DNA of 58,850 nucleotides from Alistipes sp. (GCA_017555905.1 JAFZFP010000012.1:93698-152547); one strand, 5' to 3'. Counted from the first letter of the stretch, positions 8,284 through 16,194 are shown. The notes: generated by a model not told the origin, from the letters alone. Numbers and translations are program-made.

Positions 8284-10446
8284 CTATTCTTCGCCCTCTT
8301 GTGCTTTGAGAGCCTCCTGCTCCTTACGGCGCTTGGTTTCGAGGGCCTTGAGTTGCTTGGTAGCCTCGACGCTGAGGCTATCTACGAGCTGCTCGTCGCA
8401 ACTGAGGTAGAGTGTGACCTCCGTACCTCTGCCGAGGCGTGAGCCAAGGCTCTGCGACTGCTTATATACACGTGCCTGGCGGCGCGAGATGATATCATCG
8501 ACACTCTGGTCGTAGACTACCTTACCCACGTTGAGACCATTATCCCATAGAGCGCTCTTGGCCTGCTGGAGTGAGAGGCCCACGAGGCGTGGCACGGTGA
8601 CGTAGAACTCATCCTTGCGGTAACTAACCCTGAGCGTAACTCCCGTACCGACGGCTGCAGTGCGCTTTGTCGTAGGGAGAATCTCGCGACCACCCACATA
8701 CTGGCGCAAGACATAGTCCGTAGAGGTCATATCGGGCTCGTAGACCAACTCGTTGATGGTGAGGCCTGCGCGCTCCACCTGGTTGAGGGCCTGACGCAGG
8801 GTCTGCTTAGCCACAAAGGGGATATCGACCATACGGCGGCTATAGGCGTTGATGGTAAGGTATATCTTACGCCCTGGCTTCACCGTAACCTCTCGCACGG
8901 TAGAGGTGCGGGGCAACTGGTCCACCACCGTACCTCCAGGGAGGTCCACATCGAAGATGGAGTCCCTGACGATGATGTTAAGGCTCTCATCATCTGCCAC
9001 TTGGCGAGCCTCGTCGATATTCATACCCACGAAGTTAGGCACCTCGATAGTCCTGCCGTGGCGCGTACCCTGCTTCAAGAAGCCGAGCAACAGCAACAGA
9101 GCCACGATGCCAAGGATGACCATAATGATAAGGTGCGAGATGATGGGGTAACGCTGGTAGAAGCCCACGATGCCCTGCTTGGTCGAGGTACTACTCTTAG
9201 GCTTAGGCGTTGGTTTGGGCGTGGTCTTGGGGCGTGGTGTAGGTGTTGGCTTGGATGTTGGTTTTGGGCCACGCGATATCTCTTTATTATCCATAATTTC
9301 CTCTGTTTCAGTAGTTTCTATCACACTCTCTTCGTCGCTACCCTCCTCCTGTTTTAGGGCATCGTCGTCGTAGCGCTCCACAGGGTTGTAGTGCGAGTCG
9401 CGCTCCACGGGGGTAAAGCCTGCCGAGCGCACCATAGCCTCGAGTTCTGCGACACTCATCGTAGGGCGCTCAACACCTCCCGCCATAGAGTATATCTTGG
9501 TGGTATCGCCTATCGTGCCGTCGATGTCGTCAGCACCAAAGGCCAAGGCCATCTCCGTAGTAGCCTTGCCGTAAGAGACCCAGTAGGCCTTGATATGGGG
9601 TATGTTGTCGAGGAAGAGGCGGCTGAGGGCTATCATCCTCAAGTCCTCCTCCACCGAGCACTCGCCAGCCTCACTGAGGCGGTTACCGCGGCTGTGGTAC
9701 TTCAGCGGGATGAAGGCATCGAAGCCTGGGGACTCATCCTGCAACTTGCGCAGGCGGTCGAGGTGGTCGATACGTTGCTCGATGGTCTCGATATGGCCAT
9801 AGAGCATTGTCGAGTTGGTGGCAATGCCCATATTGTGTGCGGCACGGTGGACAGCGAGCCACTCCTCGGCGCTACACTTTTCGGGACATATCCTCTTTCG
9901 GAGCGAGGCATCAAATATCTCGGCACCTCCACCAGGGATGCACTCCATACCTGCCTCCTGCAGACGGCGCAGACCCTCCACCACGGAGACTCCCTCCTGG
10001 CGTATCATATAGAATATCTCCACCGCCGTATATGCCTTGACAGTGACGTGGGGCAGAGCGCTCTTCACCCTGCGTATCATAGCGCAGTAGGTGTCGAGGT
10101 CGTGCTTGGGGTGGACACCTCCCACAATATGTACCTCGGTGATATCTGCTGTGCGCAATGCCTTGGCGCGCTCCTCAATCTCGTCGAGATTCATATACCA
10201 GGCATCGGCATCGCCCTCCCTACGGCGGAAGGAGCAGAACTCGCAGTTGAAGAGACATATATTCGTCGGTTCGAGGTGTACGTTGCGGTTGTAGTAGACC
10301 TCCTCGCCACTCACCTGACGTTTGCGCTCCGTAGCCAACTCACCCAACAGCCAGAGGGGTGCTTCGTGCCACAGCATAAGGGCGCCCTCGGTGGTGAGAC
10401 GCTCGCCACGGCGTAGGCTCTCGGTAATATCGTGTATCGTAACCAT
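8284..10446 (-). CDS. mqnE: Aminofutalosine synthase (MqnE) fused in frame to a membrane PASTA protein
   Basis: 720 codons without a stop. Residues 1 to about 365 are a complete MqnE-type radical SAM enzyme: cluster cysteines 64, 68 and 71 (NICLFNCEFC), then EVHIVGGVHP and VKAYTAVEIF, as expected for the enzyme that makes aminodeoxyfutalosine for menaquinone. An acidic linker (about 366-384) leads to Met385 (ATG at 9294). From there the sequence is a typical Bacteroidetes PASTA protein: a basic Pro/Thr/Lys region, one membrane span (about 438-460) and three PASTA repeats (about 468-695), then a charged coiled tail. The two parts would need different topologies only in their tails: enzyme in the cytoplasm, PASTA outside. 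The bases before the internal ATG contain GAGGAAATT, so separate translation of the PASTA part is possible. It lies 3 bases after the permease gene. Confidence 0.85.
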   Translation of the reverse strand: MVTIHDITESLRRGERLTTEGALMLWHEAPLWLLGELATERKRQVSGEEVYYNRNVHLEPTNICLFNCEFCSFRRREGDADAWYMNLDEIEERAKALRTADITEVHIVGGVHPKHDLDTYCAMIRRVKSALPHVTVKAYTAVEIFYMIRQEGVSVVEGLRRLQEAGMECIPGGGAEIFDASLRKRICPEKCSAEEWLAVHRAAHNMGIATNSTMLYGHIETIEQRIDHLDRLRKLQDESPGFDAFIPLKYHSRGNRLSEAGECSVEEDLRMIALSRLFLDNIPHIKAYWVSYGKATTEMALAFGADDIDGTIGDTTKIYSMAGGVERPTMSVAELEAMVRSAGFTPVERDSHYNPVERYDDDALKQEEGSDEESVIETTETEEIMDNKEISRGPKPTSKPTPTPRPKTTPKPTPKPKSSTSTKQGIVGFYQRYPIISHLIIMVILGIVALLLLLGFLKQGTRHGRTIEVPNFVGMNIDEARQVADDESLNIIVRDSIFDVDLPGGTVVDQLPRTSTVREVTVKPGRKIYLTINAYSRRMVDIPFVAKQTLRQALNQVERAGLTINELVYEPDMTSTDYVLRQYVGGREILPTTKRTAAVGTGVTLRVSYRKDEFYVTVPRLVGLSLQQAKSALWDNGLNVGKVVYDQSVDDIISRRQARVYKQSQSLGSRLGRGTEVTLYLSCDEQLVDSLSVEATKQLKALETKRRKEQEALKAQEGEE

Positions 10447-10449
10447 CTG

Positions 10450-11556
10450 TTATTTAGGGGCTTTAAAGTAAACGTAAAGGGCTATAAAGGTGAAGATGAA
10501 GTTGGGCAACCACACTCCCATCCAAGGGGCCATACCTCCGCCGAGGGCGACTTGCTCGAAGACGCGGCCCAGCATAATATATCCGAAGCAGAGGGCGATA
10601 CCCACGCCGAGGTGCATACCCATACCACCACGCACCTTGCGCGAAGCCAACGACACGCCGATAAGCGTGAGGATGAAGGTGGAGAAGGGGTACGAAAAGC
10701 GCGTATGGCGCTCCACCTCAATAAGGAAGAGGTCGTCGCTACCCTTGCGCTGCTGCTGGGCGTAGAAGTCGTTCAACTCGGCATAGTCGAGGGTCTTGAC
10801 AAGGCCCTTGGTATCGACCAACTCCCTCACGTCGAGGTTTACCAAGGTGTCGAGGTTGCGGAACTGCTCATAGCCCAACGAGCCATCCTCGGTGCGCGAG
10901 TAGATGACGTATCGGGGAGCGGTCCAACGGCCCGACTCCTTGTCGAAGGTGGCACTCGCAGCGTTGAGCACCTCCACCATCTGCGAGCCCTCGTAGCGCT
11001 CCATAGCGAAGAAGGGGACACGCTCCAAGTGGGGCGAGAAGCCACGCACATAGACAAAGACCCCTGGCTCGGTCTGTCGGTATATGTTCTGGTTGTACTC
11101 CAAGACCTGCTTACCCTTGAAGTACTGCGCCTGAAAGGCTACGCTATCCTTCTGTCCGTCGGGGATGACCCAGAGGCTCAGCGAGAGGCTCGCCACAGCG
11201 ATAAAGAAGGCACCCATCATATAGGGCCAGAGCAGTCGTCTGAAACTCACTCCTCCCGAGAGGATGGCGACAATCTCGGTCTGCATAGCCAACTTCGAGG
11301 TGAAGAAGATTACCGAGATGAAGGTGAACAGCGCACTGAACTGGTTGATGAAGAAGGGGATGAAGTTGAGGTAGTAGTCGAAGATTATGGCACGCCAAGG
11401 GGCGTGTAACTCCGTGAAGTCATCGACACGCTCAACATAGTCGAAAACGACCAAAATCACGGTCATCATCATCAGACCGAAGATGTAGGTTAGGAGGAAC
11501 TTCTTGAGGATGTAGCGGTCAAGAGTCCTAAATCCTGGTATCGAGGGTAACTGCAT
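10450..11556 (-). CDS. LptF/LptG family LPS export permease
   Basis: 368 residues of the YjgP/YjgQ family: LDRYILKKFLLTYIFG with the first membrane span (about 12-35), further spans near 55-80 and 100-122, a periplasmic beta-jellyroll region in the middle (about 130-270), and three spans at the C-terminus. LptF and LptG pair with LptB in the inner membrane and pull lipopolysaccharide out of the bilayer towards LptC. It follows tgt by 46 bases, a conserved neighbour pair in Bacteroidetes, where this copy is usually called LptG; the sequence alone does not separate F from G. The next gene begins 3 bases after its stop. Confidence 0.92.
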   Translation of the reverse strand: MQLPSIPGFRTLDRYILKKFLLTYIFGLMMMTVILVVFDYVERVDDFTELHAPWRAIIFDYYLNFIPFFINQFSALFTFISVIFFTSKLAMQTEIVAILSGGVSFRRLLWPYMMGAFFIAVASLSLSLWVIPDGQKDSVAFQAQYFKGKQVLEYNQNIYRQTEPGVFVYVRGFSPHLERVPFFAMERYEGSQMVEVLNAASATFDKESGRWTAPRYVIYSRTEDGSLGYEQFRNLDTLVNLDVRELVDTKGLVKTLDYAELNDFYAQQQRKGSDDLFLIEVERHTRFSYPFSTFILTLIGVSLASRKVRGGMGMHLGVGIALCFGYIMLGRVFEQVALGGGMAPWMGVWLPNFIFTFIALYVYFKAPK

Positions 11557-11602
11557 TGTACTGGTTTAACTCATTAGTAATCAATTCACTATGCGCACTA
11601 CC

Positions 11603-12733
11603 TTAGAGCCTCTGCGACAACTTCACAACCATCATCTCCTTCCACGCCTTGAAGTCGCCAGCGATGATATGTTTGCGCGCCTCGCCCACGAGCCACAGGT
11701 AGAAGGCTGTGTTGTGCAGTGAGGCTATCTGTGCCGCGAGCATCTCCTTGGCCACGACCAAGTGGTGGAGGTAGGCCTTGGTGTAGGTGGTATCCACGAA
11801 GGCTATGCCATTAGGGTCGATGGGCGAGAAGTCCCTCTCCCACTTCTTGTTGCGTATGTTGATAACTCCCTCAGAGGTAAAGAGTTGGCCATTGCGACCA
11901 TTGCGCGTAGGCATCACGCAGTCGAACATATCGACACCCCTATCTATCGCCTCAAGGATATTCACGGGCGTACCAACACCCATCAGGTAGCGAGGCTTAT
12001 CCTCGGGCAACACGGCATTGCAGACCTCAATCATAGCGTACATCACCTCCGTAGGCTCTCCCACGGCCAAGCCACCAATGGCATAGCCATCGGCATTGTA
12101 CTGCAACACGTTACGTGCCGCAGCCTCCCTGAGGTCGGGGTAGCCAGCGCCCTGCACAATGGGGAAGAGGGCCTGGTAGTGACCCCACTTAGGCTGGGTC
12201 GAGTGGTAGCGGTTGAAGCAGCGCTCCAGCCAGCGCTCGGTGAGTGCCAACGACTTCTTGGCGTAGTCGTAGGGGGCATCGCCTGGAGGACACTCGTCGA
12301 AGGCCATCATAATATCTGCACCTATGGTGCGCTCGGTGTCGATGACACTCTCGGGGGTGAAGAGGTGGCGTGAGCCGTCGATATGGGACTGGAAGTGGCA
12401 CCCCTCCTCCTTGAGTTTTCGGCACGCGGCCAACGAAAAGACCTGGAAGCCACCACTATCCGTAAGCATAGGCTTGTTCCACGACGAGAAGCGGTGGACA
12501 CCCCCAGCCGCCTCGATGATATCCATACCTGGGCGGAGGTATAGGTGGTAGGTGTTGGCTAAGATTATCTGTGCTTTAGCCTCGTGTTCTACGTCGCGGT
12601 GGAAGATACCCTTCATCGCCGCTGCCGTGCCCACGGGCATAAAAATAGGGGTCTCAATAGGGCCGTGGTCGGTCTCCAAGAGGCCCGCGCGCGCCTTACT
12701 CTGGGGCGCAGTATGTTGCAAAGTGTATTTCAT
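11603..12733 (-). CDS. tgt: Queuine tRNA-ribosyltransferase
   Basis: 376 residues, normal for bacterial TGT. Recognisable blocks are ETPIFMPVGTAAAMKG, NTYHLYLRPG, LTDSGGFQVFSL (with the substrate-binding Asp), GGLAVGEP, the nucleophile region GVDMFDCVMPTRNGR, and the Arg-rich segment that follows. The enzyme swaps guanine 34 for a queuosine precursor in tRNAs with GUN anticodons. The usual zinc-site cysteines are not evident: the C-terminal region reads VNIRNKKWERDFSPIDPNG, where many homologues have a CxCxxC motif; this variant is seen in part of the family as far as I recall. First gene of the minus-strand run towards YgiQ; a -7 box lies 18 bases upstream. Confidence 0.93.
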   Translation of the reverse strand: MKYTLQHTAPQSKARAGLLETDHGPIETPIFMPVGTAAAMKGIFHRDVEHEAKAQIILANTYHLYLRPGMDIIEAAGGVHRFSSWNKPMLTDSGGFQVFSLAACRKLKEEGCHFQSHIDGSRHLFTPESVIDTERTIGADIMMAFDECPPGDAPYDYAKKSLALTERWLERCFNRYHSTQPKWGHYQALFPIVQGAGYPDLREAAARNVLQYNADGYAIGGLAVGEPTEVMYAMIEVCNAVLPEDKPRYLMGVGTPVNILEAIDRGVDMFDCVMPTRNGRNGQLFTSEGVINIRNKKWERDFSPIDPNGIAFVDTTYTKAYLHHLVVAKEMLAAQIASLHNTAFYLWLVGEARKHIIAGDFKAWKEMMVVKLSQRL

Positions 12734-12750
12734 AGTATCGGTTTAACGTA

Positions 12751-12758
12751 CAAAGGTA
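12751..12758 (-). promoter_or_regulatory. -7 box for tgt and its operon
   Basis: Reads TACCTTTG on the minus strand, matching TAnnTTTG, 18 bases before the tgt start. No convincing -33 element. Confidence 0.55.
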
Positions 12759-12812
12759 GTAAAAATATTTCATATTTTTCGCTCCTTGGCAGAAATAGTC
12801 TCTAAATTCCCC

Positions 12813-12877
12813 TTGTCACAACCCTTGTCACACCTGTCACATACCCCACCCCCTGTGACAATGTGACAAAGTGACAA
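12813..12877. repeat. Left arm of a 54-bp inverted repeat of TGTCACA/TGTGACA units
   Basis: Core 12825-12877, matched by the reverse complement of 14277-14330 with one mismatch and one single-base gap. Internally it holds TGTCACA units (12814-12820, 12826-12832, 12835-12841), a CCCCACCCCC centre (12843-12852) and reversed units TGTGACA (12854-12860, 12862-12868) and GTGACA (12871-12876). The arm is thus itself a rough dyad with units spaced about one helical turn apart. It ends 10 bases from the stop codon of the ATPase gene. Confidence 0.95.
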
Positions 12878-12887
12878 AGCAATAACA

Positions 12888-14081
12888 TCAGAACGGAGGC
12901 TCGGGGAAGAGGTCGAGAGAGGTACCATACACTGGCTGGGGTGTAGGCTCAGATATAGGTTCAGGTGTAGGTTCAGGCATTGCCTCTGGCATAGATTGTG
13001 GTAGTTGGACAGTAGGTAGACAGACTAAGTTATCCTTAGCGATGAGTACCCCCTTGTCGATAAGGCGGTGGATGCGCATCTGTGCGGTAGAGTGGTTAAG
13101 ACCCCTCTGGCTAACCAACTTCTTGACCAGCACAGCACGCTCGACGACACCACCAAAGGCGTTGGTGAGTATCTCCACCACCTCGTCGCCTACCGAAGTA
13201 CCCGGCGTAGGGAGGTCGCACAACTCTGGGATACCCGTCTCAGAGATGGTAAAAGCGAAGCGTTCGAAGGGCTCATTACGGCAGTACTGAGGCTCCACTA
13301 TCGAACACCCCTCGGCACGGTGTACGTACAACACCGACTCGGCCTTACGCTGGAGCGAGGAGCCGAGATGTCCTCGGGCCTTGTCGCTACCAGGATTGGT
13401 ATGCAACACACAGATAATGTGTGCATTAATCTTGGTACTCAGAGCCATCAGCGCACCTACCAACGCATCGCTCTCCTCGAGGTCGTTAGTATTGCGTTGC
13501 AGGTCGGCAATACCATCTATTACTATTAAATCAAATGGTAATGGATAGTGGTAGATGGTATCGACCATTATCTTGTAGCGCTGGGCAGGCTCTAACTCCC
13601 TGAGCATAAGGGTCGTTAGTCGGGGCTCAGCCACTGCTCCTCCGAGTTTAGCGCCGGTCATCTCGCTGATACGCTCAACCACCTTGCGCACGTGGCGTTC
13701 ACCCTGCTCGGTATCTACCCATAGTACGTTGATATTCATATCTTTATCAACATTCTTGAAGTTGTTGATAAGGCGCGAGGGTATCGCCATTGCCGAGGCT
13801 ACGAGGGCCGAGGTGAGGAAGGTCTTCTTGCTCTTAGCCTCGCCCACGATGGCCGAGATGTTACCGCGCGAACAGACGCAACTACCATCAATAGATATTA
13901 GTGGGTGTTGCTCTGGTAACTCCTTCGTCATATCGACAATGTAGGGGGCAAGATGCTCCTCCATAAGGTCGTATTCGAAGTCTTTGATGGCACGCTCAAG
14001 AGCCTTGCCAGTTAAATCATTGTACGCCTCAGGTAGGGCTACAATCTTACCGTTAGGGTCGGTTACTGTCATCTTCTGCAT
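12888..14081 (-). CDS. RepA-like AAA/RecA-fold ATPase with C-terminal winged helix
   Basis: 397 residues. A RecA-type ATPase core (about 55-285) shows a Walker A variant GEAKSKKT (residues 80-87, Lys where the second Gly is usual), NVLWVDTEQ, Walker B FDLIVIDG (Asp189), and the block VLHTNPGSDKARGHLGSSLQRKAESV (225-250) typical of the RepA/AAA_25 group that includes plasmid and mobile-element helicases. Residues about 296-356 look like a winged helix-turn-helix (STAQMRIHRLIDKGVL), and the tail is Pro/Glu-rich (360-397). It is unrelated to the operons on either side, has its own promoter and leader, and is bracketed by a 54-bp inverted repeat. Codon use resembles the host. It may be a replication or mobilisation protein, or a domesticated regulator; the function is open. 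Confidence 0.85.
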   Translation of the reverse strand: MQKMTVTDPNGKIVALPEAYNDLTGKALERAIKDFEYDLMEEHLAPYIVDMTKELPEQHPLISIDGSCVCSRGNISAIVGEAKSKKTFLTSALVASAMAIPSRLINNFKNVDKDMNINVLWVDTEQGERHVRKVVERISEMTGAKLGGAVAEPRLTTLMLRELEPAQRYKIMVDTIYHYPLPFDLIVIDGIADLQRNTNDLEESDALVGALMALSTKINAHIICVLHTNPGSDKARGHLGSSLQRKAESVLYVHRAEGCSIVEPQYCRNEPFERFAFTISETGIPELCDLPTPGTSVGDEVVEILTNAFGGVVERAVLVKKLVSQRGLNHSTAQMRIHRLIDKGVLIAKDNLVCLPTVQLPQSMPEAMPEPTPEPISEPTPQPVYGTSLDLFPEPPF

Positions 14082-14110
14082 AGTCGTAAAATATTAAATG
14101 ATTATCTGAG

Positions 14111-14126
14111 TATGTCTATAGACATA
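14111..14126. promoter_or_regulatory. Perfect 16-bp palindrome in the ATPase gene leader
   Basis: TATGTCTATAGACATA reads the same on both strands. It lies 30 bases before the ATPase start, inside the predicted 5' leader, where it could be an operator or an RNA hairpin. Confidence 0.6.
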
Positions 14127-14129
14127 AGG

Positions 14130-14173
14130 CGTATAGCGTGTGCAGGTCGCACGAACGAGAGGTCGGCTATACG
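14130..14173 (-). promoter_or_regulatory. Predicted structured leader RNA of the ATPase gene
   Basis: CGTATAGC (14130-14137) and GCTATACG (14166-14173) are exact reverse complements and can close a stem; a smaller GTGC/GCAC hairpin can form inside. This is between the predicted start of transcription and the gene. Confidence 0.45.
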
Positions 14174-14189
14174 GCTTGATTCGACGGTG

Positions 14190-14220
14190 CAAATATACAA
14201 CAGAAAAACGGGCTTGTCAA
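14190..14220 (-). promoter_or_regulatory. Promoter of the RepA-like ATPase gene
   Basis: Minus strand: TTG at 14220-14218, 20-base spacer, then TATATTTG at 14197-14190. This is a good Bacteroidetes promoter and gives a leader of about 100 bases. Confidence 0.65.
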
Positions 14221-14276
14221 GTATTTTAACAATTATTTTTACTCTTGGGTTAAATTTTTTACTGCGCCTAATCACG

Positions 14277-14330
14277 TTGTCACTTTGTCACATTGTCACA
14301 GGGGGTGGGGTGTGTGACACGGTGTGACAA
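14277..14330. repeat. Right arm of the 54-bp inverted repeat
   Basis: Reverse complement of 12825-12877 apart from one mismatch and one extra base. It lies upstream of the ATPase promoter and about 100 bases before the divergent glycosyltransferase gene. The 347-base gap 14082-14428 therefore holds, in order: palindrome, structured leader, ATPase promoter, this repeat, a small GCAAGGCATTGC-type repeat (14341-14352) and the promoter of the next gene. Confidence 0.95.
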
Positions 14331-14395
14331 ACAAGTGAGGGCAAGGCATTGCAACGCCCTGCACAAAAAAACTATGAAATCTCAAAAAAATTTAT

Positions 14396-14403
14396 TACCT
14401 TTG
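14396..14403 (+). promoter_or_regulatory. -7 box for the glycosyltransferase operon
   Basis: TACCTTTG matches TAnnTTTG, 25 bases before the GTG start. No clear -33 element. Confidence 0.5.
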
Positions 14404-14428
14404 TCAAGATATATATAACATAACGACA

Positions 14429-15595
14429 GTGACACACTTTTTTAGCAACATATTAGACCATTATGCGTGGCAGGGATTGGCCCTCAGTGGCGTGGTTATC
14501 ATCCTCTTCTTCACGCAGTTATACTACTACGCAATAGCCTACTACCGCATCTACAGTTTCCGTCTCCTGCGCCAGCGCAAGCGCAAGCGTGCCAACCCCG
14601 CAGTCTCGGTGATTGTGGTCGTCAGGGGCGAGAACGAGCAATTCCTCTCGAAAGAGCTCCCCACACTGCTCCACCAGACATACTCCTCATTCGAGGTGGT
14701 AGTGGTATATGTGGGTAGCGACATCGAGTACTACGACCAGTTGCAGAGCCTCCGCAACCACTTCTCCTATATGCGCCTTACGAAGGTGGGTGGCCACAAC
14801 CACTTCTTCATAACCACCAAGCAGGCACTCAACATAGGCATCAAGTCGGCACAGTACGACCACCTACTCTTCACCACTCCAGGCACTATGCCCCGCACGG
14901 AGCGCTGGGTGGAGTATATGGCTAAGGGCTTTGAGCGTGGCTCTATCGTCGTGGGTAGCGCCGTACCCGACTTCCAGCGCAAGGGCCTTAGGCAGTACCT
15001 TATGATGATGACCGAGTTCCACAATATGCGCAACGCCATGTCGCGCGCCGTGGTGGATGAACTCTACTACGCCCCACAGAGCAACTACGGCTTCACCAAG
15101 GAGTTGTACTACTCGACCCGAGGATATAACCACCTCGGCATCGACATCGGCGACAACGACCTCTACATCCAAGACCTCGTGCGCCTAAACCCCAAGAATA
15201 TCGCTGTGGTACTCTCACCCCACTCCGTCGTAGAGGAGCGACGCTCGGATGTGTGGAGCGAGTGGATGGAGCATACGCGCTACTACGGCTCGACATACAA
15301 CGACTACCCCCTCGCAGTGCGCACCTTCATACGCCGTGAACGCAACAGCCGACTCCTCTTCCTCGGGGCTACGTTGGTGGCACTGGTGGTCCTCCCCCTC
15401 GAACTCAAGATTGGGGCCTTGGCGCTCCTCTTGTTGCGCTACCTCGCAGTGGTATGGAGTAGCCACCGCACAGCCCGCAAACTCGGCTTTAAGGATGTAG
15501 CCCTCAAATACTGGATCTACGACCTCGCAGGGCCCGTGATAGAGAAGATAATAAGGAGCAAGGAGAGTAAAAACACACCACGTATATGGACATAG
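14429..15595 (+). CDS. Membrane-associated family 2 glycosyltransferase
   Basis: 388 residues read from a GTG start, the only plausible start before the first conserved block and just behind the promoter box. An N-terminal membrane span (about 14-36) precedes a GT2 GT-A domain: PAVSVIVVVRGENEQFLSKELPTLLHQTY (about 58-87), then LTKVGGHNHFFITTKQALNIGIKSAQYDHLLF in place of the usual DxD segment, and two or more spans near the C-terminus (about 308-345). It is probably a polysaccharide or lipid-linked sugar transferase at the inner membrane; donor and acceptor are unknown. The usual DxD metal motif is replaced by TTPGTMP, which is odd. The stop overlaps the start of the sigma-factor gene by 10 bases, so the two are translationally coupled. 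Confidence 0.85.
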   Translation: MTHFFSNILDHYAWQGLALSGVVIILFFTQLYYYAIAYYRIYSFRLLRQRKRKRANPAVSVIVVVRGENEQFLSKELPTLLHQTYSSFEVVVVYVGSDIEYYDQLQSLRNHFSYMRLTKVGGHNHFFITTKQALNIGIKSAQYDHLLFTTPGTMPRTERWVEYMAKGFERGSIVVGSAVPDFQRKGLRQYLMMMTEFHNMRNAMSRAVVDELYYAPQSNYGFTKELYYSTRGYNHLGIDIGDNDLYIQDLVRLNPKNIAVVLSPHSVVEERRSDVWSEWMEHTRYYGSTYNDYPLAVRTFIRRERNSRLLFLGATLVALVVLPLELKIGALALLLLRYLAVVWSSHRTARKLGFKDVALKYWIYDLAGPVIEKIIRSKESKNTPRIWT

Positions 15596-16143
15596 ACGAC
15601 TATATCGTAGCCACGGATGCCTCCCTCGTAAACCTCGCCTCTCGGGGCGACCAGCAGGCCTTCGAGTACCTCTTCACCCGCTACCGCGATGCCCTGAGAC
15701 GCCTCTTCGAGCAACACCTCGGCGACAAGGATATGGCCAGCGACCTGCTGCAAGAGACATTCCTCAAGGTCTACCTCCACTTAGGCAACTACTCCGAAAA
15801 CTACACCTTCGGCCAGTGGATATATACCATCGCCCGAAATACACTGGTGGACCACCTGCGTAAGCGCACCGACGACGTCTCGATAGACAACCACTTCCAC
15901 GCACCCTTCGCCACAACGCCAACTCCCGAGGAGTCGGTGATAATAAACCAGAGCCGAGTACACTTCTACGACGCCCTGGAGGAGATGCCCGAGGAGTACC
16001 GCAAGGTGATAGAGATGCGCTTTTTGGAGGAGTACTCCTACGAGGAGATAGCCGAGAAGTTGGGCAAACCGCTCAACACCGTAAAGACACAGATACGTCG
16101 CGCCCGTGCGATGGTCTGCAAACTGATAACAGAAAAGGAGTAA
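15586..16143 (+). CDS. ECF-family RNA polymerase sigma factor
   Basis: 185 residues: sigma region 2 (about 20-90; FEYLFTRYRDALRRLFEQHLGDKDMASDLLQETFLKVY and FGQWIYTIARNTLVDHLRKR) and region 4 (about 120-180; LEEMPEEYRKVIEMRFLEEYSYEEIAEKLGKPLNTVKTQIRRAR). It would direct RNA polymerase to a specific promoter set. It overlaps the glycosyltransferase gene and is followed by rsmG after 51 bases. No anti-sigma factor is encoded beside it, unlike the FecI/FecR pairs common in this phylum, so its control is unknown. The start is the ATG within the upstream gene's last codons. Confidence 0.95.
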   Translation: MDIDDYIVATDASLVNLASRGDQQAFEYLFTRYRDALRRLFEQHLGDKDMASDLLQETFLKVYLHLGNYSENYTFGQWIYTIARNTLVDHLRKRTDDVSIDNHFHAPFATTPTPEESVIINQSRVHFYDALEEMPEEYRKVIEMRFLEEYSYEEIAEKLGKPLNTVKTQIRRARAMVCKLITEKE

Positions 16144-16194
16144 CACCCTAACCCATAGGGCATTACATAACACATACCGACATAAACAACGACT

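Noticed and set aside
9185-9265. DNA tandem repeat in the Pro/Thr/Lys region of the PASTA part
   Set aside because: It is a coding low-complexity linker common to these proteins, not a separate repeat element or CRISPR array.
9391-10416. 341-codon frame on the plus strand opposite the MqnE gene
   Set aside because: It is antisense to a complete radical SAM enzyme, has no family features, and arises from the biased codons of the real gene.
10432-11409. 325-codon frame on the plus strand opposite the LptF/LptG permease gene
   Set aside because: Highly charged, His- and Glu-rich translation typical of an antisense shadow; the minus-strand permease is well supported.
12751-14403. Classical insertion sequence at the ATPase locus
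   Set aside because: There are inverted repeats, but no DDE, HUH or serine/tyrosine recombinase and no target duplication, so it is reported only as an unexplained unit.
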